Shown piece after piece: positions 8,007 through 15,980 of a DNA stretch of 64,000 bases (positions within the stretch are counted from its first letter, which is position 1; each line of letters starts with the position of its first letter). Position numbers and translations under genes: made by a program. Origin of the DNA: CAYJPA01 sp964371945 (GTDB taxonomy: Bacteria; Chloroflexota; Chloroflexia; Thermomicrobiales; UBA6265). The notes under the pieces are model-generated. The model did no database searches. It was not told the origin of the DNA and was given only the letters and a program-made list of their open reading frames with translations. The stretch spans positions 1 through 64,000 of the forward strand of contig CAYJPA010000021.1 in assembly GCA_964371945.1 (NCBI GenBank). Reading direction: 5' to 3'.

Positions 8007-11000
8007 TCAGTCCGCTACGACCGCATCACGAGAGACGTTGAACAAACCGCTGTCCGCCAGGTGCATGCTCGCGGCTTCCGCCGAAAGCGGGTGCGAGAAG
8101 AGATATCCCTGTCCGCTGTCGCCGCCGAGCGATCGCAGCGCGGAGAGCTGCTCGTCGGTTTCGATCCCCTCGCCGACGACTGTCAGACCAAGCGTTTTCG
8201 CCAAACTGATAATCAGCCGGACGATCTCGAGGCTTTCGAAATCCTGACTCATCCGGCCAACGAAGCCGCGATCGATCTTGAGGATGTCAACCGGAAGGCT
8301 CTGAAGGTAAGCGAGCGACGAGTACCCGGTTCCGAAGTCGTCAATCGCCAGGCGAAGACCAAGAGCTCTGAGTCCCTTCAACACCTGGATCGCCATAGCA
8401 CCATTCTGCATCATCACGGTCTCGGTGATTTCAAGCCGCAGACAGTTTGGGTCGAGCGCCGTCTCGGCCAAGATGCTCGCGACCTTCGCCACGAGCGTCG
8501 GATGTTGGAACATCCTCGGCGAAATGTTGACGCTGACCGACAACGGAGTATCCCGCGGTCGTTCCAACTGCCACGCGCGAACCTGACGGCAGGCTTCGGT
8601 CAACACCCACCAACCGATGGGCAAAATCAGGCCGGTCTCTTCGGCCAACGGGATGAACTCCCCCGGCAAAACGAGACCGCGAACCGGATGCTGCCATCGG
8701 ACGAGTGCTTCGACTTCCGTCGTTCGTCCTGTCTGCAAATCCAGGATCGGTTGATAGTAGACGCGCAACTCATCACGAGCGATTGCACCTCGCAGGTCGG
8801 ATTCGAGCTCCAGCCTGGCCCATGCCTTCGTATTCATATCGGATTCAAAGAGCGCAAACTGCGACTTGCCGCGTTGTTTGGCCGCATACATGGCTACGTC
8901 GGCGTCACGCAGAAGATCGTCCGCCTTAACGAGGGGCGACGATTTGCAGGCGATGCCGATACTCGCCGGCGCGTAGACGGTGTGCCCCTGAAGCTCGATT
9001 GGAGCCGCCAAACGACGTCCAATGCGCTGGGCCGCCTCAATGGCTTGTTCGGCGTTCGAGTCTTCGAGCAGAATCGTAAACTCGTCGCCGCCGAGCCGGG
9101 CGACCGTGTCTCCGGCGCGAACGCACGCGGATAATCGTTCCGAAACAGCGATCAGCAGCTCATCGCCCTGGGCATGGCCGAGGCTGTCGTTCACGACTTT
9201 GAACCCATCCAGATCGATGAAGAGGACAGCCAATGGATCGGCCGAACGCGCCGATCGAGCAAGTGCGTGCTCGAGCCGGTTGGAGAACAACATGCGATTG
9301 GGGAGTCCTGTTAGCGTATCGTGGAACGCTTGATGGGCGAGTTGATCCTGTAGCTCCAGGCGTTGCGTGACATCCTGTGCAACGACCAATGCCGCATTTC
9401 GACCGTCGAAGGGCAACGTGTGCGAGGTGATCTCGACCCGGATCTCTCGGCCGTTTTTCTGGCAGTGGTCCCAGACGCCGGAATGTTCGAGCTCGGGCCG
9501 GGTGGAGGACAACGAGGCTGCCAGGGCGGCCGCGTCCTCCGGCGGGCGAATATCGTACAGGGTCATGGCCAGGAACTCGTCGCGGCTATAGCCGTAACGG
9601 TCGACAGCCGAGTCGTTGACGGCGAGGAAGCGGAGTGTTTCCAGGTCATAGACCCACATCGGATGAGGATTGGAATCGAACATCAACCGAAACTGCTGCG
9701 CGCTTGCGGCCAGCGCCGCTTCAGCGGTCTTCTCGGAAGTAATGTCGATCGATATCCCCTGCCAATACGACGTTCCTGTCGTTTCGTCACGAATCAGAAC
9801 AGCCTCTTCACGCACCCATACCGTGCGACCATCGCGGGCGCACAGGCGATACTCCTCGCGGTAGGGGCCACCCGTCGCGTCAGCAATTTCATCGGCGGCA
9901 ACGACGCGTGCGCTGTCATCCGGGTGCAACAGGCGCTGCCACAGACCCGGGTCGGCGTGCCATTCGGCACGGCTATACCCCAACATAGATTCCGTATGGG
10001 AATTGACGAAGAGCGTGGGCGCTTCGTCGCCTGTGGCCTGGGTGTATATGACCGCGGGCACTTGCTCGACCAGGGATCGGTATTTTGCTTCCTCAGTTCG
10101 AAGGGTGACTTCCGCTTGTTCAGCTGTTCGAACGATTCCAGCCAGGCGAACGAGGTTCAGCCCGAGCAGCAGCAGGACAGCGCCTACGGTTATCGCGATG
10201 TCGAGGGCATCCCTGCGATCTGAGTTGATGAAAAGGATAAAGGGTGTGCCCGCGACGGCAGCCGATTGAAACAGCAATCGCCGGAGGGTCAATCTGGCCG
10301 GCGGCCCGGTATCTCGCTGAGTGATCGTAGACATCGATGGATGCAATGCGGCAACCGCCCACAAGACATAGTTGAGCAACCAACCGGCGTCAACGAAATC
10401 TCCGCCCACGTAATTGCCGGTGAGCACCGATTGCGCGTAAACGATGTCGGCAACGACCAACAGTCCGGTGCCGGCTGAGAGCAAGTAGAAGACAGGAGAA
10501 CGGGCACCGGGCGTTAGGATGAACAAGGAAAGAGCGGCAATCATTGGAACATCCATTGCCGGATAAGCAGCCGCCATTAGCCGGTCTCCGAACGCAACGG
10601 ACGCATCGGTCATGATCGGTTCGAGGAATATGAACCAGACAAAGACCCCGGATGCGATGCCGATCACGGTGGCATCGATCAATGCGCCTCGATCTCGCTG
10701 GCGTCCGCGTCCGATCCGGGCAAATGCGAACACGATCGGTGGGTAGGCGGCGACATAGAGCACGTCGGCAATCGAAGGAAATGGCACCTCGACATGCAGA
10801 ACTCGCTCGTAAAACGTCCATATGATGTCGCCGGCAGAAAATAGTGCGATCCCTCCGGCGAGGAGGTACCATGCAGAAGCGTCGCCGGATTTGTGCCGAC
10901 GAACACCAAACACGATTGCTAACGCGGCAGCCGGTCCGGTGATGTCGTAGATGAGCGCAAGGAGAAGATTATCAATTGCGTCGCCGACAAGAAAATATGC

Positions 11001-11069
11001 GGCAACAAGGGCGATTCCTGTTAGTAAGCCGCCGAGCCACAATCGGTTTTTCTCAGTCGTGATCTTCAA
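8007..11069 (-). CDS. Membrane-bound PAS-PAS-GGDEF-EAL c-di-GMP protein
   Basis: The 1020-residue protein has an N-terminal membrane module of about eight to ten helices (residues 10-310), two PAS domains (about 325-450 and 460-580), a GGDEF domain (about 590-750) and a C-terminal EAL domain. The GGDEF motif is intact and an inhibitory-site RxxD (RAGD) lies five residues before it, so diguanylate cyclase activity with product inhibition is plausible. The EAL domain also keeps its key motifs (EALVRW, LEITET, IDDFGTGYSSL), so it may also hydrolyse c-di-GMP. The start is TTG 11069, with a weak upstream purine stretch. The ligand sensed by the membrane and PAS parts is unknown. Confidence 0.92.
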   Translation of the reverse strand: MKITTEKNRLWLGGLLTGIALVAAYFLVGDAIDNLLLALIYDITGPAAALAIVFGVRRHKSGDASAWYLLAGGIALFSAGDIIWTFYERVLHVEVPFPSIADVLYVAAYPPIVFAFARIGRGRQRDRGALIDATVIGIASGVFVWFIFLEPIMTDASVAFGDRLMAAAYPAMDVPMIAALSLFILTPGARSPVFYLLSAGTGLLVVADIVYAQSVLTGNYVGGDFVDAGWLLNYVLWAVAALHPSMSTITQRDTGPPARLTLRRLLFQSAAVAGTPFILFINSDRRDALDIAITVGAVLLLLGLNLVRLAGIVRTAEQAEVTLRTEEAKYRSLVEQVPAVIYTQATGDEAPTLFVNSHTESMLGYSRAEWHADPGLWQRLLHPDDSARVVAADEIADATGGPYREEYRLCARDGRTVWVREEAVLIRDETTGTSYWQGISIDITSEKTAEAALAASAQQFRLMFDSNPHPMWVYDLETLRFLAVNDSAVDRYGYSRDEFLAMTLYDIRPPEDAAALAASLSSTRPELEHSGVWDHCQKNGREIRVEITSHTLPFDGRNAALVVAQDVTQRLELQDQLAHQAFHDTLTGLPNRMLFSNRLEHALARSARSADPLAVLFIDLDGFKVVNDSLGHAQGDELLIAVSERLSACVRAGDTVARLGGDEFTILLEDSNAEQAIEAAQRIGRRLAAPIELQGHTVYAPASIGIACKSSPLVKADDLLRDADVAMYAAKQRGKSQFALFESDMNTKAWARLELESDLRGAIARDELRVYYQPILDLQTGRTTEVEALVRWQHPVRGLVLPGEFIPLAEETGLILPIGWWVLTEACRQVRAWQLERPRDTPLSVSVNISPRMFQHPTLVAKVASILAETALDPNCLRLEITETVMMQNGAMAIQVLKGLRALGLRLAIDDFGTGYSSLAYLQSLPVDILKIDRGFVGRMSQDFESLEIVRLIISLAKTLGLTVVGEGIETDEQLSALRSLGGDSGQGYLFSHPLSAEAASMHLADSGLFNVSRDAVVAD

Positions 11070-11385
11070 CTACATTCGATCTCTCTTGGTCGATCACCAT
11101 AGTTCAGCCAGGGCAACAAAAGTATTGCTCAATATAAAGTAAATTGAGCCACCTCTCGGAGCAACACCATACTTAACCGTTTGGGGCCAATTCTTAGGCG
11201 CTGGTTGTCTTCAGTCCCGGTCGATGAGACGCTGGATTGTAATCGTCGCCAATGGCTTATCGAGAGCGCGCTACGTCGATCACCGGAGAGGTTTGCAGCG
11301 AGTTGGCGCACGTCAGCCCTCGCGCTCTCCCGGGTCCGCGAGAGCGCGAGGGCAACGAAGCCCCAGCAAATAGTAGAGAGCCAAC
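11070..11385. other. Intergenic region containing a strong hairpin
   Basis: The gap lies between the stop of the DUF4352-like gene and the TTG of the GGDEF-EAL gene, both on the minus strand. Its main feature is the 14-bp hairpin at 11316-11353, listed separately. The part next to 11069 is AT-rich (around 11100-11150) and probably holds the promoter of the GGDEF-EAL gene. No small gene was recognised. Confidence 0.4.
11316..11353 (-). terminator. 14-bp perfect hairpin after the DUF4352-like gene
   Basis: Bases 11316-11329 pair perfectly with 11340-11353 around a 10-base loop. It begins about 33 bases past the stop codon of the minus-strand gene ending at 11386. No T-tract follows, so it may act as an mRNA 3' stabiliser or a factor-assisted terminator. 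Confidence 0.5.
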
Positions 11386-12777
11386 CTAGCCGGCGAGATC
11401 GCAATCTTCGGCGAGCGCGGTGACCGCATCGATCGCGAAAATCAGCGCGGGCTCCGCATCGTAAACCGCCTGACCGGCTGCATCGATCGCCGCGTCGTCC
11501 TCTTGTTCGACCGCCGTCGCCAGGTCTTCAGTGGCTTTACCGTAGGCTTCGAACGCGTCCGCCAATTGTTGATTGAGCTCTTCGACCGCGAACGGCACGT
11601 CGAAATCGGTGAGTCCCGCCGCCGTCGAGGCGAAGGCACTCGCCACTTGGTGCGCCAGTTCGGCATAGCCGGGGTCGCCGTCCGTTCGCATGACCATCAG
11701 CATGCCCACGATCGAGGTGACGGCCGACGCTTCCGAGTATGCGATGGTCAGCCACTCCTCAACTTCATCGCAGTCGACACCGGCAACTCCGACATCGGGC
11801 CTGGCGGTCGGATCGGTTGACGGGCCATCGGACGTCGTTCCGCCAGGGGAAAGATCGACGATTGTCAGCAGGCGATCGCCGGAAGGTTGAAATAGGACCC
11901 GAGCGATCTCCATTCCGGCCGGAACCAGAAAGCCGATTGAACCTCCGGTGTCCTTGCCCGGCGCCAGATCGCCATACTCGAGCTCAGGCCTCTCGGTCTC
12001 ATCCGGCTGGTAAATGGTGACGTCGCCATACAAGAAGCCATCCGCATCCTGAAGGAAAAAGCCCGCGGGATCGGTATGGATCGAACGCGGCCCGGTGTTC
12101 AGGATAACGACCGAGAGCATGACGTACCGGTAACCGCGATCGGGTGGGTAATTAGCATCGTACTCATCGAAGGGATCGATCAGTTCGAGTGAAGCGACCG
12201 CTCCGATTTCTTCGCCTTCGTATCCGATCCAAGGAACCTCCTCGCCGATCTCGGGAGCGGAGGCGGTTCCGAAGTCGACGAGTTCTACTACCAGGCCGTC
12301 GCCGGGAAAGAGCAAGATGTCTGAGATCGTAACGTCATTGAGCACTTGGAAACCGATCGCTCCCGCGGTGGAATACCCGGACTCCACGTCCTGGTATTCG
12401 AGATCGGGCGCGCTCTCACCCTCGGGCCGGTATATCGTGGCGTCTCCGTAGAGAAATCCTTCGGTATCGCGGATTAAGACCTGGCTCGGATCAATTCGAA
12501 CGGTCAAGCTTCCGGTTACCTCGACGTGGACTTCGATCAGGACGTAGTGGTATCCGTGAACCGGCGGATAGGCCGGGTCGTATGCCTCGAATGGATCTTG
12601 GATCGCCCCCACGGTGACCAACGCCACTTCGACTCCGCCGGGCGTTAGCACCGGAACTTGTTTTCCAAGAACCCCGTCTTCCTGTAGCCTCGCAGCGCCG
12701 GATTGGGAGACGCTCGTGAATGGGACAACCGCGACGAAAAGCAGTAACGCGACGATTAAGGAAAGACGTCGAGACAT
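11386..12777 (-). CDS. Secreted protein with two DUF4352-like repeats
   Basis: This 463-residue protein has a signal peptide (MSRRLSLIVALLLFVAVVPF...) and two homologous beta-rich domains, about residues 45-170 and 190-310. Each has the pattern 'DPF-x-x-YD-x-x-YPP-x-x-GY' followed by 'GFLYGD-TIY'. This resembles telokin-like DUF4352 domains of exported proteins. The C-terminal 120 residues are helical and acidic, with a possible coiled coil. The start at 12777 is supported by TGGAGG upstream; the frame extends further 5' without support. Function is unknown. The protein is likely extracellular or surface-held; I see no lipobox Cys or sortase motif. Confidence 0.75.
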   Translation of the reverse strand: MSRRLSLIVALLLFVAVVPFTSVSQSGAARLQEDGVLGKQVPVLTPGGVEVALVTVGAIQDPFEAYDPAYPPVHGYHYVLIEVHVEVTGSLTVRIDPSQVLIRDTEGFLYGDATIYRPEGESAPDLEYQDVESGYSTAGAIGFQVLNDVTISDILLFPGDGLVVELVDFGTASAPEIGEEVPWIGYEGEEIGAVASLELIDPFDEYDANYPPDRGYRYVMLSVVILNTGPRSIHTDPAGFFLQDADGFLYGDVTIYQPDETERPELEYGDLAPGKDTGGSIGFLVPAGMEIARVLFQPSGDRLLTIVDLSPGGTTSDGPSTDPTARPDVGVAGVDCDEVEEWLTIAYSEASAVTSIVGMLMVMRTDGDPGYAELAHQVASAFASTAAGLTDFDVPFAVEELNQQLADAFEAYGKATEDLATAVEQEDDAAIDAAGQAVYDAEPALIFAIDAVTALAEDCDLAG

Positions 12778-13091
12778 CACGAACCTCCAGGAGCGATCAG
12801 GCAGAGCCGAAAACGATCTCACATCAGGCGGTCAACACGTTCACATCTAGAGTGATTTTCTTTCGAGGTTACCCGAGCATACACCCGAAGCTTTCTTGAA
12901 TCCATGGGGCGGCGATTCGGAATTGCGGCTCGTTGATCGAGGCGCACCGTTTGGCGCGCCGTGCGCCCCCTTGCGCACGGTCGACGACGATGCCATGCTC
13001 ATCACGCAAAATGATTTGGAGACCACGGCGGATCGATGAGACGAATTGCGTCACGTGCGATCTCCGTATCACGTTAGGAGAGCAGAATCCA
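12778..13091. other. Divergent intergenic region with alternative hairpins
   Basis: This gap separates the DUF4352-like gene (minus) from the gluconolactonase-like gene (plus). Bases 12941-12947 can pair with 12961-12967, but 12961-12966 can instead pair with 12973-12978, so the two hairpins are mutually exclusive. That geometry fits an attenuator-like leader for the downstream gene, but there is no further support. No gene is seen. Confidence 0.3.
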
Positions 13092-14006
13092 ATGGCGGCG
13101 AGCGATTATGAGGTTCTGGACGAGCGGTTCGGGCGCTGCATCAATGGGAGCGCGACAGTTGAGCACCTCTACAAGGGTTGCCGTTGGGCCGAGGGGCCAG
13201 TCTATCTGCCACTCGCTCGCTCGGTCATTTGGAGCGATATCCCGAATGATCGGATGATGCGCTGGGACGAGACCACCGGCACAACCGGCGTCTATCGTTA
13301 CCCCGCCGGCTACACCAACGGCAACACGGTTGACCGGCAAGGCCGGCTCGTAAGCTGCGAGCACGGCGGGCGTCGCGTCTCCCGCACGGAACATGACGGT
13401 TCGATAACCACCATCGCCTCCAAATACGATGGAAAGCGGCTGAACAGTCCTAACGACGTGGTCGTGCGGTCTGACAATTCGATCTGGTTCACCGATCCCG
13501 CCTACGGAATCGACTCCGACTACGAAGGTCATAAAGCCGAAAGCGAAATCGGCGGCTGCCATGTCTACCGGGTCGATGGATCGAGCGGAGATGTGAAGAT
13601 CGTGGCCGACGATTTCGTGCGGCCGAACGGCATCGCGTTCTCGCCTGATGAAAAGACGCTCTATGTCGCCGACACCGGCGCAAGCCACGTACCCGACGGT
13701 CCACGACACATCCGCTCGTTCAAGGTTTCGGACAAGGGCAAGCTCAGTGGCGGCAAGTTGCTCGCGACCTGTACCGCCGGTTTTTTCGATGGGATGCGGT
13801 TGGATGAGCAAGGTCGAATTTGGGCCAGTGCCGGCGACGGCGTGCACTGCTACGAACCGGACGGCACACTGATCGGCAAAGTGCTGATTCCCGAGGGCGT
13901 AGCAAATGTCGCCTTTGGAGGGATCAAGCGGAATCGACTCTTCATCACGGCGACGTCGTCGCTTTACTCGATCATGTTGATGGTGAATGGGGCGAAGACG
14001 GTTTAG
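13092..14006 (+). CDS. SMP-30/gluconolactonase-family hydrolase
   Basis: The 304-residue protein matches the SMP-30/gluconolaconase/LRE six-bladed propeller family: 'WAEGPVYLPLARSVIWSDIPNDRMMRW', 'SPNDVVVRSDNSIWFTDPAYGI' and 'RPNGIAFSPDEKTLYVADTG' contain the metal-binding Glu, Asn and Asp positions of the family. It probably opens sugar lactones (for example gluconolactone to gluconate) in the cytoplasm, since no signal peptide is present. ATG 13092 is chosen over a longer frame because homology starts just downstream and TAGGAGAG precedes it. It is a single gene, convergent with the S10 peptidase gene. Confidence 0.85.
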   Translation: MAASDYEVLDERFGRCINGSATVEHLYKGCRWAEGPVYLPLARSVIWSDIPNDRMMRWDETTGTTGVYRYPAGYTNGNTVDRQGRLVSCEHGGRRVSRTEHDGSITTIASKYDGKRLNSPNDVVVRSDNSIWFTDPAYGIDSDYEGHKAESEIGGCHVYRVDGSSGDVKIVADDFVRPNGIAFSPDEKTLYVADTGASHVPDGPRHIRSFKVSDKGKLSGGKLLATCTAGFFDGMRLDEQGRIWASAGDGVHCYEPDGTLIGKVLIPEGVANVAFGGIKRNRLFITATSSLYSIMLMVNGAKTV

Positions 14007-14010
14007 CTCG

Positions 14011-14035
14011 TAGCTGCAAGCTGCAAGCTATTTTT
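14011..14035 (+). terminator. Possible intrinsic terminator after the gluconolactonase gene
   Basis: A short stem (14011-14015 with 14026-14030) is followed directly by TTTTT, starting five bases past the TAG stop. The stem is only 5 bp, so it is weak on its own. Confidence 0.4.
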
Positions 14036-14036
14036 C

Positions 14037-14085
14037 ACGGGAATGAATTCCCGTGCTCAGTCCCTGAAGTCCCTCCGGGACTGAG
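14037..14085. repeat. Two adjacent REP-like palindromes
   Basis: Two perfect hairpins lie back to back: 14037-14043 with 14048-14054 (4-base loop) and 14056-14064 with 14077-14085 (12-base loop). The double-hairpin design resembles the units flanking the RAYT gene near 51.5 kb, although the sequences differ. They may be a dispersed REP-type element that happens to lie in this convergent gap. Confidence 0.45.
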
Positions 14086-14126
14086 AACGCTAACCTTCAA
14101 CTGCCTCCTCGGTGACGGGAACCCGT

Positions 14127-14159
14127 CCGGGATTGCGAACGGCAAAATCGCAATCCCGG
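14127..14159. terminator. 12-bp perfect hairpin after the S10 peptidase gene
   Basis: Bases 14127-14138 pair perfectly with 14148-14159 around a 9-base loop containing AAAA. The hairpin begins 28 bases beyond the minus-strand stop at 14187 and could stop transcription from either direction. Confidence 0.5.
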
Positions 14160-14186
14160 AGAGGATTCAGGTGCCGCGATGGCGAG

Positions 14187-15737
14187 CTATCCCAAGTGTT
14201 TGGCGGCGACGTTGGTGGCTTTGGCGATGAAGGCGGCGACGTCGTCTTTGAGTTTGGCGAGCACCGTTTTTTCCAGATAGACCATGTGGCCGACCGGGTA
14301 TTTCTCGGTTTGGAGATTGCCACGTGTGGATGCATCGACGGCAATGTGCTCTAGCGTGAAATCGGTCGCAAAATAGGCCGTTGCGAGATCGTAGAAACCG
14401 GACGCGACGAAGAGGTTGAGATACGGATTCTTGGCGAAGGCGCTGCCGAGGGCGGCGCTGGTTTTGGAATAGCCCTCACCGGCGCTGCCCCAATCCCAGT
14501 CGAGTGAGCGCAGAATGTGATATTCGACATCGCTCTCGTACCCGAGATCGCTCCGCACGTAGTCGTTGATCGCGGAGGTGAATGGCGGGCGGATCGCGGC
14601 GAGGCTTGGATCAAAATCGGGTTGCTCGGAAACGCCGATCGCGTCGAAGCCGGTGTAGCGGCTGTCTAGCCGGCCAACCGTTTTGCCTTCTTCGCGCAGC
14701 AGTTCTTTACAGAAGCGTTGGATGTGGATCCGCACATTGCTCAGCTCGATATATTTCTGAGGAAGACCCGTATAGCGAGCAAGTCGTTCGGCAATCGTCG
14801 TCCGCTCAGTTCCGACCAGCGCGCTGCCCTTGGCGAGCGCGACCGCGTAGTCGCCTGCTGCCCAGGTCTCCGCTTCGGCCAGTAGCGTTTTCAGCTCCAT
14901 TTGCTGCAGATCGGCCGGCAATCGCTTGTGATACCAGGCGGTAGCGGCATAGGTTGGCAGATAGAGCCAGTAGGGCATGTCGTTGCCCTCGTCGAACCGG
15001 AGCGTTTGCATGTTGAGCACGCTCGAAACGAGCACGATCCCGTTGAACGCAATCCCCTTCTCGACCAAGAGGCCCGCGAGTCCGGCGGCGCGGAAAGTGC
15101 CATAACTCTCGCCGACCATGAAGAGCGGCGACGACCAGCGACGGTAACGGGATAGGTAGAGGCGGATGAATTCGCCGACCGATTCGAGATCCTTTTTCAC
15201 GCCCAGGTATTGCTTTGTTAGCTCAGGCGTGGTTGCGCGGCTGTAGCCGGTATCGACCGGGTCGACGAAGACGAGATCAGTCTGTTCCAGCCAGGTTCGA
15301 TCGTTCGAGATGACCTCGAATGGCGGGGGCGGCATCGCGCCGTCATCGAGCATTCGCACCCGCTTTGGTCCGAGACCACCCATATGCAGCCAAACGGAGG
15401 ACGAACCGGGGCCGCCATTGAACGAGAACATAAGCGGTCGCTTGCGATCGCCCTCGGGAGAACCGAGCGTGTACGCGGTAAAGAAGAGTCTCGCTTCGAT
15501 TTCGCCCTTGTCGTTCTTGAGCGGCATCAGCCCGGAGGTCGAGTAGTACTCCAGTTCCTTGCCGCCGATGGTGATCTTGTGAGCGGTTACAACGGGCGGG
15601 GTCTCTTCGGTATTCGGTGTTGGCTCCGCGGGCGACGCTTGTGGCTGGTCCATTGCTTCAGAGGCGCCTCCCCCTTTCGGCATGACCGAGAGCGCGAGGG
15701 AGGCGATTGGGAGCAATCCGAGGAAAAGTCGTTTCAT
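14187..15737 (-). CDS. Secreted serine carboxypeptidase-like peptidase (family S10)
   Basis: The 516-residue protein has a signal peptide, a Pro/Glu/Thr-rich linker to about residue 50, and an alpha/beta-hydrolase body with S10 hallmarks: 'FSFNGGPGSSSVWLHMGGLGP', the nucleophile Ser in GESYG, an Asp in 'ASGFYDLATAY' and a His in 'PVGHMVYL'. The catalytic triad therefore appears intact. Its closest style is the bacterial S10 proteins often annotated as carboxypeptidase-like. It should act outside the cytoplasm, trimming C-terminal residues from peptides; the actual substrate is unknown. The start ATG 15737 is followed by a typical Lys-Arg-hydrophobic leader. The gene is monocistronic, divergent from the ABC exporter operon. 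Confidence 0.85.
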   Translation of the reverse strand: MKRLFLGLLPIASLALSVMPKGGGASEAMDQPQASPAEPTPNTEETPPVVTAHKITIGGKELEYYSTSGLMPLKNDKGEIEARLFFTAYTLGSPEGDRKRPLMFSFNGGPGSSSVWLHMGGLGPKRVRMLDDGAMPPPPFEVISNDRTWLEQTDLVFVDPVDTGYSRATTPELTKQYLGVKKDLESVGEFIRLYLSRYRRWSSPLFMVGESYGTFRAAGLAGLLVEKGIAFNGIVLVSSVLNMQTLRFDEGNDMPYWLYLPTYAATAWYHKRLPADLQQMELKTLLAEAETWAAGDYAVALAKGSALVGTERTTIAERLARYTGLPQKYIELSNVRIHIQRFCKELLREEGKTVGRLDSRYTGFDAIGVSEQPDFDPSLAAIRPPFTSAINDYVRSDLGYESDVEYHILRSLDWDWGSAGEGYSKTSAALGSAFAKNPYLNLFVASGFYDLATAYFATDFTLEHIAVDASTRGNLQTEKYPVGHMVYLEKTVLAKLKDDVAAFIAKATNVAAKHLG

Positions 15738-15980
15738 TGAGACCTGTTACCTTCCTTAGGCGAACGACCCGGCAGCGAGGTCGAGCTCGATACGCCGGAG
15801 CAGTTATTGACGATGAGCCGCCGGTCGCTGTCAAGTCGCTACCGATAAACCTTCCACAATCGTCATAACCGGCGTATCATCGACCGGTTGCCGTCGCTTC
15901 TCCGCCAGACGGAACTCCCAGGTGAGGTTCATGAGCGCCCGCTTTCTTCCCGATCGCAATCGAGTCTGCATGGTCGCTGC

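Noticed and set aside
8061..9134. 357-codon open frame on the plus strand
   Set aside because: Antisense to the EAL/GGDEF coding region; composition is that of a reversed coding strand.
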